In this document: positions 1-8,660 of the stretch, piece after piece
How positions within the stretch are numbered: the first letter of the stretch is position 1
Layout: each line of letters opens with the position of its first letter
Source: a virus
Length of the DNA: 38,154 nt
Direction: 5' to 3' (one strand)
Virus record (IMG/VR): IMGVR_UViG_3300042691_014316
Location: 1 to 38,154 of that record
Notes under the pieces: model-generated
Databases searched by the model: none
Seen by the model: the letters and a program-made list of their open reading frames with translations, nothing else
What the model was told of the DNA's origin: nothing
Program-made: the position numbers and the translations under genes

Positions 1-43
1 GCTTGAAGCAGTGGGGATTGGTCATCCCGCATCTGAATTGACC

Positions 44-68
44 CCCACCAGTAATGGTGGGTTTTTTT
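44..68 (+). terminator. Rho-independent terminator at the window edge
   Basis: A 7-bp stem (CCCACCA/TGGTGGG) with a GTAA loop is followed by seven T residues. It would end transcription from a gene lying mostly outside the window; an open frame ending in TGA at 39-41 could be the tail of that gene, but only 13 codons are visible and I cannot identify it. The last T of the U-tract is the first base of the late promoter at 68-75. Confidence 0.8.
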
Positions 69-75
69 ATAAATA
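68..75 (+). promoter_or_regulatory. T4-type late promoter for the nuclease gene
   Basis: Exact TATAAATA, the consensus -10 element read by T4 gp55-type sigma factors. It lies 18 bases before the ATG at 94, and an AAGGA ribosome-binding site sits between them, so this transcript would have a short conventional leader. It abuts the U-tract of the preceding terminator. Confidence 0.65.
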
Positions 76-93
76 ATACAACAAGGAAAAACT

Positions 94-501
94 ATGTTTG
101 AATATGTTGTAAAGGAAGTAAATAAGGTAGTAGATGGAGATACTTTGGATATTACCATAGATTTAGGATTCTCTTTAACCACAAAGCAGAGAGTAAGACT
201 TAATGGAATAGACACACCAGAATCCATCACTAAAGATGAATATGAGAAAAAGTTTGGATTAGAAGCAAAAGAATTTATAACAAATTGGATAATGTCGAAT
301 AAAAATATTAAAGTTCAGACAGAAAAAGATGATAAGTATGGAAGAATCCTTGGTCATTTTTATGGTGATGGATCAAAAGAATCATTGAATGAAATGCTTG
401 TTCGTTTAGGATATGCATGGGCATATGATGGTGGAACAAAGAAAAAAGATTTTAATTTATTATTGGAAAGAAGAAAATTGAATGAAGGTAATAATTCCTG
501 A
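94..501 (+). CDS. Staphylococcal-nuclease-family (thermonuclease) protein
   Basis: 135-residue member of the SNase family, Ca2+-dependent enzymes that cleave DNA and RNA phosphodiester bonds. The signature residues are visible: VVDGDT near residues 13-18, the RVRLNGIDTPE block supplying the active-site Arg, Asp and Glu, and DKYGR near residue 88 supplying the second Arg. Length is close to that of the SNase core. No signal peptide is seen, so it should act in the host cytoplasm, perhaps in host DNA degradation or nucleotide salvage (inference). The start at 94 is backed by an AAGGA site 8 bases upstream and a late promoter at 68-75. Its 3' end overlaps the next gene by 20 bases. Family assignment is firm; the biological role is not. 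Confidence 0.88.
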   Translation: MFEYVVKEVNKVVDGDTLDITIDLGFSLTTKQRVRLNGIDTPESITKDEYEKKFGLEAKEFITNWIMSNKNIKVQTEKDDKYGRILGHFYGDGSKESLNEMLVRLGYAWAYDGGTKKKDFNLLLERRKLNEGNNS

Positions 502-805
502 AACATTTACACCTATTCAAAAAATTTGCTGTGATTACATTGAAAAATTAATCGAAGAAGCTTCAAATAATTTTTATGCGGCTGGATGGCTCAAAGACAT
601 AGAATTAGAATTATATTCCGACACATTTAAAAATAAATCTAGATATTTTGATGATCATATTCATGAAAATTTAATTATTTGTTCAAAGGAAATAAATGGA
701 TGGGTAATGTGGTGTGATATCAATATGAGTCCATCATATTTTAATCATGATGATGTCGTTAACAGAATAGAAACAATAAACAAAAGTAGAATAAAAAACT
801 CTTGA
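482..805 (+). CDS. Hypothetical protein, 107 aa
   Basis: No family recognised. The protein is soluble-looking and mixed in charge, with a helical N-terminal half (CCDYIEKLIEEA) and a Trp/aromatic-rich middle (GWVMWCDINMSPSYF). It overlaps the end of the nuclease gene by 20 bases, so it is probably translated by coupling on the same message. Its TGA stop (803-805) lies inside the -35 box of the next promoter (802-807). It is one of four small genes standing directly before the polymerase fragment. Confidence 0.7.
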   Translation: MKVIIPETFTPIQKICCDYIEKLIEEASNNFYAAGWLKDIELELYSDTFKNKSRYFDDHIHENLIICSKEINGWVMWCDINMSPSYFNHDDVVNRIETINKSRIKNS

Positions 806-830
806 TATTTGGCTATTCCCGATATATACT
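802..830 (+). promoter_or_regulatory. Sigma70-like early promoter before the 94-aa gene
   Basis: TTGATA (802-807), 17-bp spacer, TATACT (825-830), then 5 bases to the ATG at 836. The stop codon of the preceding gene is embedded in the -35 box. The near-absence of a 5' leader matches the other early promoters in the window. Confidence 0.7.
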
Positions 831-835
831 AGTGT

Positions 836-1120
836 ATGGATGAACGCATAGACTATTACGAAAGTAATTACGAGCAACCATCTGAATCTTTTGAATCTGT
901 TGAAGAGAAGTATAAAAAATTATCATTTCAACTGTTAAATTTAAGAAATAATATGAAAGCTTTAATTAAAGAAGTTTCTCATGTTATTTCCGATTCAAAA
1001 GATGTAATAGATGAGTTTCAAAATTCTGAGGTAAATGAAAAAAATTATCAAAAGTATTTTGAAGAATTTTTAAAACTTCAGGAAGAATACATTAAATTAA
1101 TTAATAATTATTATGAGTAA
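836..1120 (+). CDS. Hypothetical acidic helical protein, 94 aa
   Basis: No family recognised. The N-terminus is rich in Tyr, Glu and Ser (YYESNYEQPSESFESVEE), followed by a long predicted helix with heptad-like hydrophobics (about residues 24-92), which suggests a coiled-coil or helical hairpin. It has its own sigma70-like promoter 5 bases upstream, so the message is probably leaderless. Its end overlaps the next gene by 8 bases. Confidence 0.7.
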   Translation: MDERIDYYESNYEQPSESFESVEEKYKKLSFQLLNLRNNMKALIKEVSHVISDSKDVIDEFQNSEVNEKNYQKYFEEFLKLQEEYIKLINNYYE

Positions 1121-1316
1121 ATTTGGTTTGTTTATCGTGAATGGGGACAAAGATGATTGGATGAGGGAATCTGATAAAAGTATTTCGATCTGGGATAGCA
1201 AAGAAGAAGCAGAATCCTGGAGAAAAAACTATACAGTACATCCATCTAAATATCAGGTCAAACTAGTGTCTTCAAAGACATTAAAAGAGGACAAAAAATT
1301 TTACAATGAATCTTGA
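1113..1316 (+). CDS. Hypothetical protein, 67 aa
   Basis: Small protein of unknown function with a pattern of a beta-strand start (FGLFIVNGD), a Trp-containing acidic helix (WDSKEEAESWRKNY) and a beta-strand end (YQVKLVSS). It overlaps the gene before by 8 bases and the polymerase fragment after it by 11, so the three are probably translated from one message. Confidence 0.65.
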   Translation: MSKFGLFIVNGDKDDWMRESDKSISIWDSKEEAESWRKNYTVHPSKYQVKLVSSKTLKEDKKFYNES

Positions 1317-2418
1317 AAAACTTTCCGATAGAGAGTTGCTTGAATACAAAAGAACTCTTGAATATGATATTTCAAAATATCACAATTTTCAACTCGTAAG
1401 AAAGGTTCAACTGAATTCCGCTTACGGCGCATTGGGCAATGAATGGTTCAGATTTTATAGCACTGATCTAGCCGAGGCAATTACTCTATCTGGACAGCTG
1501 TCCATTCAATGGATAGGTATTAAGGTAAATGAGTTGTTAAACAATGTAATTGGAAAGGAGAATGTAGATTATGTTATTGCATCTGATACAGATTCAATTT
1601 ATTTGAATTTAAATGATGCGGTAAATAAATTCTCTGCTGGAAAAAGCAAAAAAGAAAAGATAGATTATATCGATAACATCTCTGAAAAAATTATTCTACC
1701 ATTTATCAAAAAGCAATGTGAAGAATTAGCATCGACAATGAATGCCTATGAAAATAGAATATTCATGTCTAGGGAAGTAATTGCTGATAAGGGTGTTTGG
1801 ACTGCAAAGAAAAGGTATATGTTGAATGTCTGGGACTCTGAAGGAGTAAGATACGATAAGGCCAAACAAAAAATAATGGGTATCGAAACAACCAGATCTT
1901 CAACACCAGAAGTTGTTAGAAACAAACTAAAAACTGCAATTTCTATAGTTTTGAATGAATCTGAAAATGAGTTGATTGAATTCGTAGAATCGTTTAAGAA
2001 AGAATTTTTCAAACTAGATCCAGAGTTGATAGCCTTTCCCAGATCAGTCAATGGTCTTGAGAAGTATAAAGATTCACAAAAGATCTATAAGAAATCAACA
2101 CCAATTGCCGTAAAAGCTGCACTACTCTATAATCATTATATTGACCAGTATAAATTAAACAAGAAGTATCCAAAAATTATAGAAGGTGAAAAGATTAAAT
2201 TTATATTTCTAAAGAAACCAAATCCAATTTCTGGATCTGTTGGTGAGGATTGTGTCATTGGTTTCTTATCCAAGATACCGAATGAATTTGACATTCATGA
2301 TTTTATCGACTATAATACCCAGTTCGAAAAGTCATTTTTAGATCCACTTAAAAGCATCATGGAGTCCATTGGATGGAGCCATGAAAGAAAAAATACATTG
2401 GAGAGTTTATTTATATGA
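1306..2418 (+). CDS. DNA polymerase (T4 gp43-like, family B), C-terminal part only
   Basis: This 370-residue protein matches the C-terminal part of T4 gp43 (898 aa). It begins in the fingers region, a few dozen residues before motif B. Motif B is K33xxxNSAYG41, motif C is SDTDS with the catalytic Asp pair at 94 and 96, and KKRY and the thumb follow. The C-terminal TLESLFI resembles the gp43 tail peptide that binds the gp45 sliding clamp. The exonuclease domain and palm motif A (DxxSLYPS) are absent. The four reading frames upstream are unrelated, so the other part must be outside this window. It has its own ATG, overlaps the gene before by 11 bases and recA by 4. A working polymerase would need the N-terminal chain to assemble with this one, as in split gene 43 of some Aeromonas T4-like phages. 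Confidence 0.9.
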   Translation: MNLEKLSDRELLEYKRTLEYDISKYHNFQLVRKVQLNSAYGALGNEWFRFYSTDLAEAITLSGQLSIQWIGIKVNELLNNVIGKENVDYVIASDTDSIYLNLNDAVNKFSAGKSKKEKIDYIDNISEKIILPFIKKQCEELASTMNAYENRIFMSREVIADKGVWTAKKRYMLNVWDSEGVRYDKAKQKIMGIETTRSSTPEVVRNKLKTAISIVLNESENELIEFVESFKKEFFKLDPELIAFPRSVNGLEKYKDSQKIYKKSTPIAVKAALLYNHYIDQYKLNKKYPKIIEGEKIKFIFLKKPNPISGSVGEDCVIGFLSKIPNEFDIHDFIDYNTQFEKSFLDPLKSIMESIGWSHERKNTLESLFI

Positions 2419-3434
2419 GCGATTTTCTAAGTCAAATTATCAAACATTCAGGAAACAAATATGCTTCTATAGTCGAGGATGGTCTAGATGGAAGCGATGT
2501 CGATGGGTTTATTGATACTGGAAGTATGATGTTCAATGCTTTGTTGTCTGGTAGCCTTAAAGGTGGTATGCCAAACAACAAGATTATTGCTTTGGCTGGA
2601 GAGGCAGCAACAGGAAAAACTTACTTCACTATCGGTATTCTTGCCCAATTCCTGAGAGACAATCCAGATGGTTATGTTCTGTATTTCGATACAGAACAAG
2701 CGGTAACCTCCGATATGTTTAAAACCAGAGGCGTAGATCCGAAGAGAGTGGCAGTTTTTCCAGTTTCAACTGTTGAAGAATTTAGACTTCAAACAATTAC
2801 AATGGTTGACAAATATCTGGAAGAAGATGAAAGTAAGAGAAAGCCAATAATGATTGTTTTGGATTCTCTTGGAATGCTTTCAACTAGCAAAGAGATTACA
2901 GACACTACTGAAGGTAAGGAAGTCAGAGATATGACCAGAGCACAGGTCATCAAATCAACCTTTAGAGTTCTTACATTGAAACTCGGAAAGGCAAAGATTC
3001 CTCTAATCATGACAAACCACACATATCAGATTGTTGGAGCCTATGTTCCAACTTCAGAGATGGGTGGTGGAACTGGTCTTAAGTATGCTGCATCAACGAT
3101 TGTCTACTTGTCTAAGAAGAAAGACAAAGACAACGATGGAGATATTGTTGGAAATCTCATCACCTGTAAACTCTACAAGTCTAGGTTCACAAAGGAAAAC
3201 AAGACCATCACCGTAAAGTTAAATTATGAAACTGGATTGGATTCTTATTATGGCTTGGTTGACTTGGCTCTAGATTCTGGTATCTTTGTAAAGAATGGAA
3301 CCAGAATCTCATTACCAGATGGATCTTCTGCATTTGAAAAAAACATCTACGAGAATCCATCAAAGTATTTTACAGAAGATGTAATGAAGAAACTTGAAGA
3401 GGCTGCTAATAAAGAATTTAAATACGGATCATGA
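2415..3434 (+). CDS. uvsX: RecA/UvsX-family recombinase
   Basis: 339-residue RecA-fold ATPase that forms filaments on single-stranded DNA and drives strand exchange and recombination-dependent replication. Walker A is GEAATGKT (62-69) and Walker B is the IMIVLDSLG stretch near residue 148. A RecA-type L2-like region with TNHTYQ follows at about 200. Length suits T4 UvsX (391) and shorter phage RecA proteins better than bacterial RecA with its long tail. The start overlaps the polymerase stop as ATGA, and the end overlaps the helicase start by 4 bases. The order polymerase, recombinase, helicase, primase follows the T4-like replication module. Confidence 0.93.
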   Translation: MSDFLSQIIKHSGNKYASIVEDGLDGSDVDGFIDTGSMMFNALLSGSLKGGMPNNKIIALAGEAATGKTYFTIGILAQFLRDNPDGYVLYFDTEQAVTSDMFKTRGVDPKRVAVFPVSTVEEFRLQTITMVDKYLEEDESKRKPIMIVLDSLGMLSTSKEITDTTEGKEVRDMTRAQVIKSTFRVLTLKLGKAKIPLIMTNHTYQIVGAYVPTSEMGGGTGLKYAASTIVYLSKKKDKDNDGDIVGNLITCKLYKSRFTKENKTITVKLNYETGLDSYYGLVDLALDSGIFVKNGTRISLPDGSSAFEKNIYENPSKYFTEDVMKKLEEAANKEFKYGS

Positions 3435-4810
3435 ATATTGAAAAGATCATATTGCATAATCTTTGTCACAACGACAAGTATGCTAGAAAAGTTATTCCGT
3501 TCCTAAAAACGGAATATTTTCACAATGTAGTCGAGAAGAAAATCTATAGTCTGATCAATTCTTTTATCATTGAATATAATGATTTGCCAAACAAGGAATC
3601 CTTGCTTGTGGCGGCTGAGTCTCTAACAGGAGTATCTGAAAGGGAAGTACAAGAAATTAACAGTTCAATAGATAAAATCTTTGAACCAAAGAAAGAGGAT
3701 TTATACGATTGGCTTTGTGATGAAACTGAAAAGTTTTGTAAAGACAAAGCGGTATACAATGCGATTGTCGAGTCGATTAATATCTTTGATGGTAAAAATG
3801 AAAGTGTTCCACAAACTGCAATTCCAGATATTCTAGCCAAAGCATTGTCTGTGTCTTTCGATTCAAACATAGGACATGACTATGTTGAAGATTATATGAA
3901 GAGATATGATTTTTATCATGCTGTGGAAAAGAAAATTCCATTCGATCTTCATTATTTTAATGCGATCACACGGGGTGGTGTTTCTTCGAAAACATTGTCT
4001 GTAGTAATGGCTGGAACTGGCGTTGGTAAGTCTTTGTTTCTGTGCCATCATGCTGCTAATTGTTTGAAACAAAATTTAAATGTTTTGTATATCACATGTG
4101 AGATGTCTGAGGAAAAAATTGCAGAAAGAATCGATGCAAATATTCTAGATGTTACCATGGATGAATTAAAGCAACTACCAAAACTTGCATATGAGAAGAA
4201 AATTCTTAATATGTGTGGTGGTTTTAAGGGAAGATTGATCATAAAAGAATATCCTACAGCAACAGCAAATGCAAATCATTTTAGATTCTTGCTTGATGAA
4301 TTATGGTTGAAGAAGAAGTTCAAGCCAGACATCATCTTTATCGATTATCTAAACATCTGCTCTTCTGTAAGGATTAGATCATCATCCAATGCAAATTCAT
4401 ACACAATTGTTAAATCCATTGCTGAGGAATTAAGAGGACTTGCTGTTGAATATAATGTTCCTGTTTTTACGGCGACACAGACTAATAGGGAGGGATATTC
4501 AAACTCAGATCCTGATTTGACGAATACTTCAGAATCATTTGGTTTGCCAGCCACATCCGATTTGATGTTTGCATTGATTAGCACCGAAGAATTGGAAAGT
4601 CTGAATCAGGTGATGGTGAAGCAGTTGAAAAACAGATATAATGACACTTATCAAAACAGAAAATTTATTGTCGGAATCAACCGAGCAAAAATGAAACTAT
4701 ATGATGTTGATGAAAACAGCACAGAGATCAAAAAATCAAACCCTGAAGATTTCTTTTCAAAGTCAAAAATAAGTACAGATAAAATTAATGTATCAAACTG
4801 GAATTTTTGA
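3431..4810 (+). CDS. Replicative DNA helicase, DnaB/gp41 family
   Basis: 459 residues. The N-terminal helical domain (1-150) resembles the DnaB hairpin region and is followed by a RecA-like motor. Walker A is AGTGVGKS (194-201); EMSEEKIAERI follows as motif H1a-like, and IIFIDYLNI near residue 300 is Walker B. TATQTNREG near 350 fits DnaB motif H3. It should form the hexamer that unwinds DNA 5' to 3' ahead of the leading-strand polymerase, partnered by the primase encoded next. It overlaps both neighbours by a few bases. Confidence 0.93.
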   Translation: MNIEKIILHNLCHNDKYARKVIPFLKTEYFHNVVEKKIYSLINSFIIEYNDLPNKESLLVAAESLTGVSEREVQEINSSIDKIFEPKKEDLYDWLCDETEKFCKDKAVYNAIVESINIFDGKNESVPQTAIPDILAKALSVSFDSNIGHDYVEDYMKRYDFYHAVEKKIPFDLHYFNAITRGGVSSKTLSVVMAGTGVGKSLFLCHHAANCLKQNLNVLYITCEMSEEKIAERIDANILDVTMDELKQLPKLAYEKKILNMCGGFKGRLIIKEYPTATANANHFRFLLDELWLKKKFKPDIIFIDYLNICSSVRIRSSSNANSYTIVKSIAEELRGLAVEYNVPVFTATQTNREGYSNSDPDLTNTSESFGLPATSDLMFALISTEELESLNQVMVKQLKNRYNDTYQNRKFIVGINRAKMKLYDVDENSTEIKKSNPEDFFSKSKISTDKINVSNWNF

Positions 4811-5796
4811 TGAGTCTTTATATCGATAAAAAATTTATCAATATGGTTTCTTCGCAACTTGAAAAGTTCAAGTGGAAGGATGATGATCTAGCAAATTGTA
4901 GATGTAAGATATGTGGTGATTCTTCACAGAATAAAAATAAAGCCAGAGGCTATTTCTTTAGCAGTAAAGATACTTATTTTTACAAGTGTCATAACTGTGG
5001 AGTCTCTTTGAATTTATATTCTTTTCTAGAGCAAGTGTCTCCCGCATTGGCTAAAGAATATAATTTTGAAAAATTCAAGGATGTTCGTGATTATCAGGAG
5101 GTTGTTTATAGGAAACCAGAAGACCAAAAAGAAGCCACTGTAAATTCTTTACAGGCTATTGAAAAACTCCCATCATCCCATAAGGCAAGACTGTATCTCG
5201 ACAGCAGAAGAATTCCTAGAAAATTTTGGTCCAGTTTGGCATATAGCGAAAACTTTTCAAAGGTTGCAGAGGAATTTGACGAGGCGTATAAGGACAAATT
5301 TTTAGAAGAAGATCGGTTAATTATTAAAATCGAAGGTAAAAATGGTCTTTGTGGAATTCAAGGTAGATCATTTGATAAAAATTCCAAAATGAAGTATATT
5401 ACCTTAAAGAAAAATGAATCTTCTTGCTACTTTAATTATTCAAGGGTTGATACAAATAAACAATTTTTCATATTGGAGGGTCCATTTGATTCTATGTTTG
5501 TTTCAAATGGATTAGCCACTCTTGGTTTATCAAAGATGAGAAATATCTCCAAAGAGATCGATGATTCAAATGCTGTGTATATTTTGGATAATCAACCGTA
5601 TAATATTGAAGTAGTTTCCCTGATGGATCATTTGATAAGTCAAAACAAAAAAGTATGCATATTTCCAAAATCCGTAAGACAAAAGGATATAAATGAAATG
5701 GTTCTTGCCAATTTGGATGTTTATGGTATAATTATGAACAATATTTACGATGGTCTAAGAGCCAAACTTGTATTTAATAAATGGAAAAAAATATGA
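4810..5796 (+). CDS. DNA primase, T4 gp61-like
   Basis: 328 residues. An N-terminal zinc ribbon uses CxxC pairs at 32/35 and 60/63 (CKIC and CHNC), the primase template-recognition finger. A Toprim core is indicated by the FFILEGPFDSMF block near 217-229, with the catalytic Glu. It lays RNA primers for lagging-strand synthesis with the adjacent helicase. A TTG three bases upstream is also open, but the ATG at 4810 overlaps the helicase stop codon by one base and is the more likely start. The C-terminal ATGA overlap leads into the next small gene. Confidence 0.9.
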   Translation: MSLYIDKKFINMVSSQLEKFKWKDDDLANCRCKICGDSSQNKNKARGYFFSSKDTYFYKCHNCGVSLNLYSFLEQVSPALAKEYNFEKFKDVRDYQEVVYRKPEDQKEATVNSLQAIEKLPSSHKARLYLDSRRIPRKFWSSLAYSENFSKVAEEFDEAYKDKFLEEDRLIIKIEGKNGLCGIQGRSFDKNSKMKYITLKKNESSCYFNYSRVDTNKQFFILEGPFDSMFVSNGLATLGLSKMRNISKEIDDSNAVYILDNQPYNIEVVSLMDHLISQNKKVCIFPKSVRQKDINEMVLANLDVYGIIMNNIYDGLRAKLVFNKWKKI

Positions 5797-6026
5797 ATTA
5801 TAAAGAAGAATACGAAGACGATTCTGATAAAAACGACTATAAAGCCCAAAAAATTATGGAAGCTTTTTTAAAGTTCAATGAGCATTTTGCATATTATATA
5901 AAGAATAATGATCCAGAGCTTTTTAAGAGAGCCAGTGATTATGCAAAAACATTCACAGAAGAAGATGTTCAGGGAATAAAATTAAATTATGTCAAGGATG
6001 AGGATGATGGAAAACAAGAAGATTAA
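5793..6026 (+). CDS. Hypothetical acidic protein, 77 aa
   Basis: Small acidic, helical, Tyr/Phe-rich protein (YKEEYEDDSDKNDYK start) lying between primase and thyX. I do not recognise a family. The ATG at 5793 overlaps the primase stop as ATGA and has GGAAAA upstream; an in-frame ATG at 5781 is the alternative. It overlaps the thyX start by about 20 bases. The position in the replication operon suggests a replication accessory role, but nothing in the sequence proves it. Confidence 0.65.
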   Translation: MNYKEEYEDDSDKNDYKAQKIMEAFLKFNEHFAYYIKNNDPELFKRASDYAKTFTEEDVQGIKLNYVKDEDDGKQED

Positions 6027-6702
6027 TGTTCTAGATAATGGTCATGTCGAACTTGTAGATTGGATGGGTTCTGATTTAACAGTTGTGAATGCTGCTAGAG
6101 TTTCCTTTAATAAGGAAAGTGAATGGGATATTGCAGATTCACACATTCCCAGTAAAAGTCTTTCAGAGAGAGATGTTAAATTAATTAAATATCTAGCCAA
6201 ACATCAGCATTGGACTCCGTTCGCACATCCACAAATTACTTTGAGAATCAAGGCTCCAATATTTGTTCGTGCTCAACTTGGGAAGCATCAAGTCGGTTTG
6301 GTTATGAATGAAATTTCCCGTAGGTATGTTACTGATAAACCAGAATTTTATATTCCATTTTGGAGATCCGCACCAACTAATGGTGCAAAACAGGGAAGTT
6401 CTGGCTTTATTCAATCCCCTTCATATTTGACAGATATTTTTACAAATTTATGCGATGATTCTTTAGAAGTTTATGAAGAACTTTTGTCCTGTGGAGTCGC
6501 ACCAGAGCAAGCAAGAGCGGCATTGCCACAATCATTATATACTGAATGGTGGTGGACAGGTTCACTTTCAGCATTTTCTAGGGTGTATGTGCAAAGAATT
6601 GAAGCACATGCACAGTGGGAAGTTCAAAATTACGCGAAGGCAATTGGGGAGTTAATAGAGCCATTGTTCCCCGTCTCTTGGAAGGCTCTACAACCAGAAT
6701 AA
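6007..6702 (+). CDS. thyX: Flavin-dependent thymidylate synthase ThyX
   Basis: 231 residues. ThyX methylates dUMP to dTMP using methylene-tetrahydrofolate with FAD and NADPH. The family block is present as FVRAQLGKHQVGLVMNEISR (about residues 86-105) continuing into RYV: the usual RHR is KHQ here, while the NExS and RRY parts that contact dUMP and flavin are kept. The C-terminal RIEAHAQWEVQNYA helix also fits ThyX. Several ATG codons lie at 5989-6007; the one at 6007 is chosen because AGGATGAGG precedes it and the protein then begins as ThyX proteins do. It supplies dTMP for AT-rich phage DNA alongside the ribonucleotide reductase that follows. Confidence 0.92.
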   Translation: MENKKINVLDNGHVELVDWMGSDLTVVNAARVSFNKESEWDIADSHIPSKSLSERDVKLIKYLAKHQHWTPFAHPQITLRIKAPIFVRAQLGKHQVGLVMNEISRRYVTDKPEFYIPFWRSAPTNGAKQGSSGFIQSPSYLTDIFTNLCDDSLEVYEELLSCGVAPEQARAALPQSLYTEWWWTGSLSAFSRVYVQRIEAHAQWEVQNYAKAIGELIEPLFPVSWKALQPE

Positions 6703-6720
6703 ATAGAAGACGAGGTTTTT

Positions 6721-8649
6721 ATGAACAATTTACCAACACTTTATCAAGAGTTTATTTACAAGTCAAGATATTCTAGATGGTTAGAGGAAGAAAATAGAAG
6801 AGAATCTTGGCCTGAGACAGTTAATCGTTATTTTGATTTTTTTGAGGATCATCTTTTAAAAAATCATAATTATAAAATTCCAACAGCATTAAGAAACGAG
6901 TTAGAAGAATCAGTTCTCAACTTGGAAATAATGCCATCCATGAGAGCATTGATGACCGCTGGTGAGGCTTTAAAGAGAGACAATACAGCAGGATATAATT
7001 GTTCATATGTCGCAGTAAACAATATCAGATCATTTGATGAAATTCTATACATTTTGATGTGTGGTACAGGAGTAGGTTTTTCTGTGGAGAGACAATATGT
7101 TGAAAAACTTCCTACAATCGCTGAAAACTTTTCTAATTCAGAAACCGTTATTGTGGTACAGGACAGTAAGGCTGGTTGGGCTAAAGCGTACAGAGAATTA
7201 TTATCCTTACTTATTGGAGGTCAAATTCCTAAATGGGACTTGTCAAAAATTCGTCCTTCTGGGGCTAGACTCAAAACCTTTGGTGGTAGAGCTTCGGGGC
7301 CAAGACCTCTTGAAGATCTCTTTCAATTTACCGTGGATACTTTTAAAAGAGCGGCAGGAAGAAAACTTACTTCCATTGAATGCCACGATGTTGTTTGCAA
7401 AATCGCAGAGATTGTCGTTGTTGGAGGCGTTAGACGCTCTGCTCTTATTTCATTGTCTAATCTCACAGACGAAAGAATGCGAGAAGCTAAAAGCGGTGCT
7501 TGGTGGGAACAAAATGGACAACGAGCCTTGGCAAACAATTCGGTTGCCTATAAGGAAAAGCCAGAAATTGGAACTTTTATGGAAGAGTGGATCTCTCTCT
7601 ATAAAAGCAAAAGCGGCGAGCGTGGGATATTTAACCGTTCAGCAGCACAAAAAACTGTGGCAAAACTAGGAGATCGTAGAAATCCAAATCATGAATTTGG
7701 AACTAATCCCTGCTCTGAGATTATTCTTAGAGACAAAGAATTTTGCAACTTAACAGAAGTTGTAATTCGTCCACATGACACTCAAGATACTATTGCTAAA
7801 AAGATAAGATTGGCAACGATTCTTGGAACATGGCAATCATCTTTAACACACTTCCCATATCTTTCATCAACATGGGAAAAGAATTGCAAAGAAGAAGCTT
7901 TACTTGGTGTTTCTATGACGGGAATAATGGATAATGTTTTGATGCGTACAAAGGATCAAAGATTATTATCTGTTGTTCTTGAAGAACTGAAAAAAGTAGC
8001 CATAGACACAAACAAAGAATGGTCTGAAAAAATACAGATAAATCCATCAGCAGCAATTACTTGCATAAAGCCATCTGGAACAGTGTCGCAATTAGTTGAC
8101 GCAGCCTCTGGAATACACGCTAGACATAGTGAATATTACATTCGTACAGTTCGTGCTGATCGTAAAGATCCTCTATGTCAAATGATGATGGAAATGGGAT
8201 TCCCTGCGGAACCATGTGTCATGAAACCAGACCACACTATGGTGTTTTCATTCCCCATGAAAGCAGAAGGATCTGTAACTCGCAACGATCTTACCGCAAT
8301 TGAACATCTTGAATTGTGGTTAACTTATCAGCGTCATTGGTGTGAGCATAAACCAAGTATAACTATTACTGTAAAAGAGCATGAATGGATGGAAGTCGGT
8401 GCTTGGGTTTACAAGAATTTTGATGAAATTTCTGGAATTTCATTCCTACCACATTCAGATCATACCTATAGACAGGCTCCGTATCAGGAATGCACCAAGA
8501 TTGCATATACTGCTTTGGCTCTAGAAATGCCAAAAGATGTAGATTGGTCATTGCTGAAGAACTACGAAAAATCTGATACAACTAAGAGTTCACAAACTAT
8601 GGCATGTAGTGCTGACGGCTGTGAGTTAGTTGATCTTACTCAAAATTAA
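6721..8649 (+). CDS. rtpR: Adenosylcobalamin-dependent (class II) ribonucleoside-triphosphate reductase
   Basis: 642 residues of the monomeric RTPR type. It converts ribonucleotides to deoxyribonucleotides using a cobalamin-generated thiyl radical. Catalytic spacing matches Lactobacillus RTPR: N329, radical Cys C331, E333 and C342 (N406, C408, E410 and C419 there), redox partner C94 in AGYNCSY, and a C-terminal CSADGC pair (C629/C634) that regenerates the active site. It is about 100 residues shorter than the Lactobacillus enzyme (739). No gene for an NrdA/NrdB pair is seen. The start has GAGG upstream after an AATAAATA element at the end of thyX. Cofactor supply depends on the host; the CobS/CobT-like pair at 31174-34726 is a possible but unproven link. 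Confidence 0.94.
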   Translation: MNNLPTLYQEFIYKSRYSRWLEEENRRESWPETVNRYFDFFEDHLLKNHNYKIPTALRNELEESVLNLEIMPSMRALMTAGEALKRDNTAGYNCSYVAVNNIRSFDEILYILMCGTGVGFSVERQYVEKLPTIAENFSNSETVIVVQDSKAGWAKAYRELLSLLIGGQIPKWDLSKIRPSGARLKTFGGRASGPRPLEDLFQFTVDTFKRAAGRKLTSIECHDVVCKIAEIVVVGGVRRSALISLSNLTDERMREAKSGAWWEQNGQRALANNSVAYKEKPEIGTFMEEWISLYKSKSGERGIFNRSAAQKTVAKLGDRRNPNHEFGTNPCSEIILRDKEFCNLTEVVIRPHDTQDTIAKKIRLATILGTWQSSLTHFPYLSSTWEKNCKEEALLGVSMTGIMDNVLMRTKDQRLLSVVLEELKKVAIDTNKEWSEKIQINPSAAITCIKPSGTVSQLVDAASGIHARHSEYYIRTVRADRKDPLCQMMMEMGFPAEPCVMKPDHTMVFSFPMKAEGSVTRNDLTAIEHLELWLTYQRHWCEHKPSITITVKEHEWMEVGAWVYKNFDEISGISFLPHSDHTYRQAPYQECTKIAYTALALEMPKDVDWSLLKNYEKSDTTKSSQTMACSADGCELVDLTQN

Positions 8650-8660
8650 ATGGAGAATAA

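Noticed and set aside
2408-2415. A TATAAATA on the minus strand at the polymerase/recA junction
   Set aside because: There is no minus-strand gene to serve; in AT-rich DNA single chance copies are expected.
6698-6705. AATAAATA before the ribonucleotide reductase as a late promoter
   Set aside because: One mismatch, 15 bases from the start, overlapping the thyX stop codon, and late expression of a nucleotide-synthesis gene would be odd; left out of the promoter list.
7097-7669. A 190-codon frame within the ribonucleotide reductase gene
   Set aside because: Shifted-frame shadow; the reductase frame contains every catalytic residue in this span.
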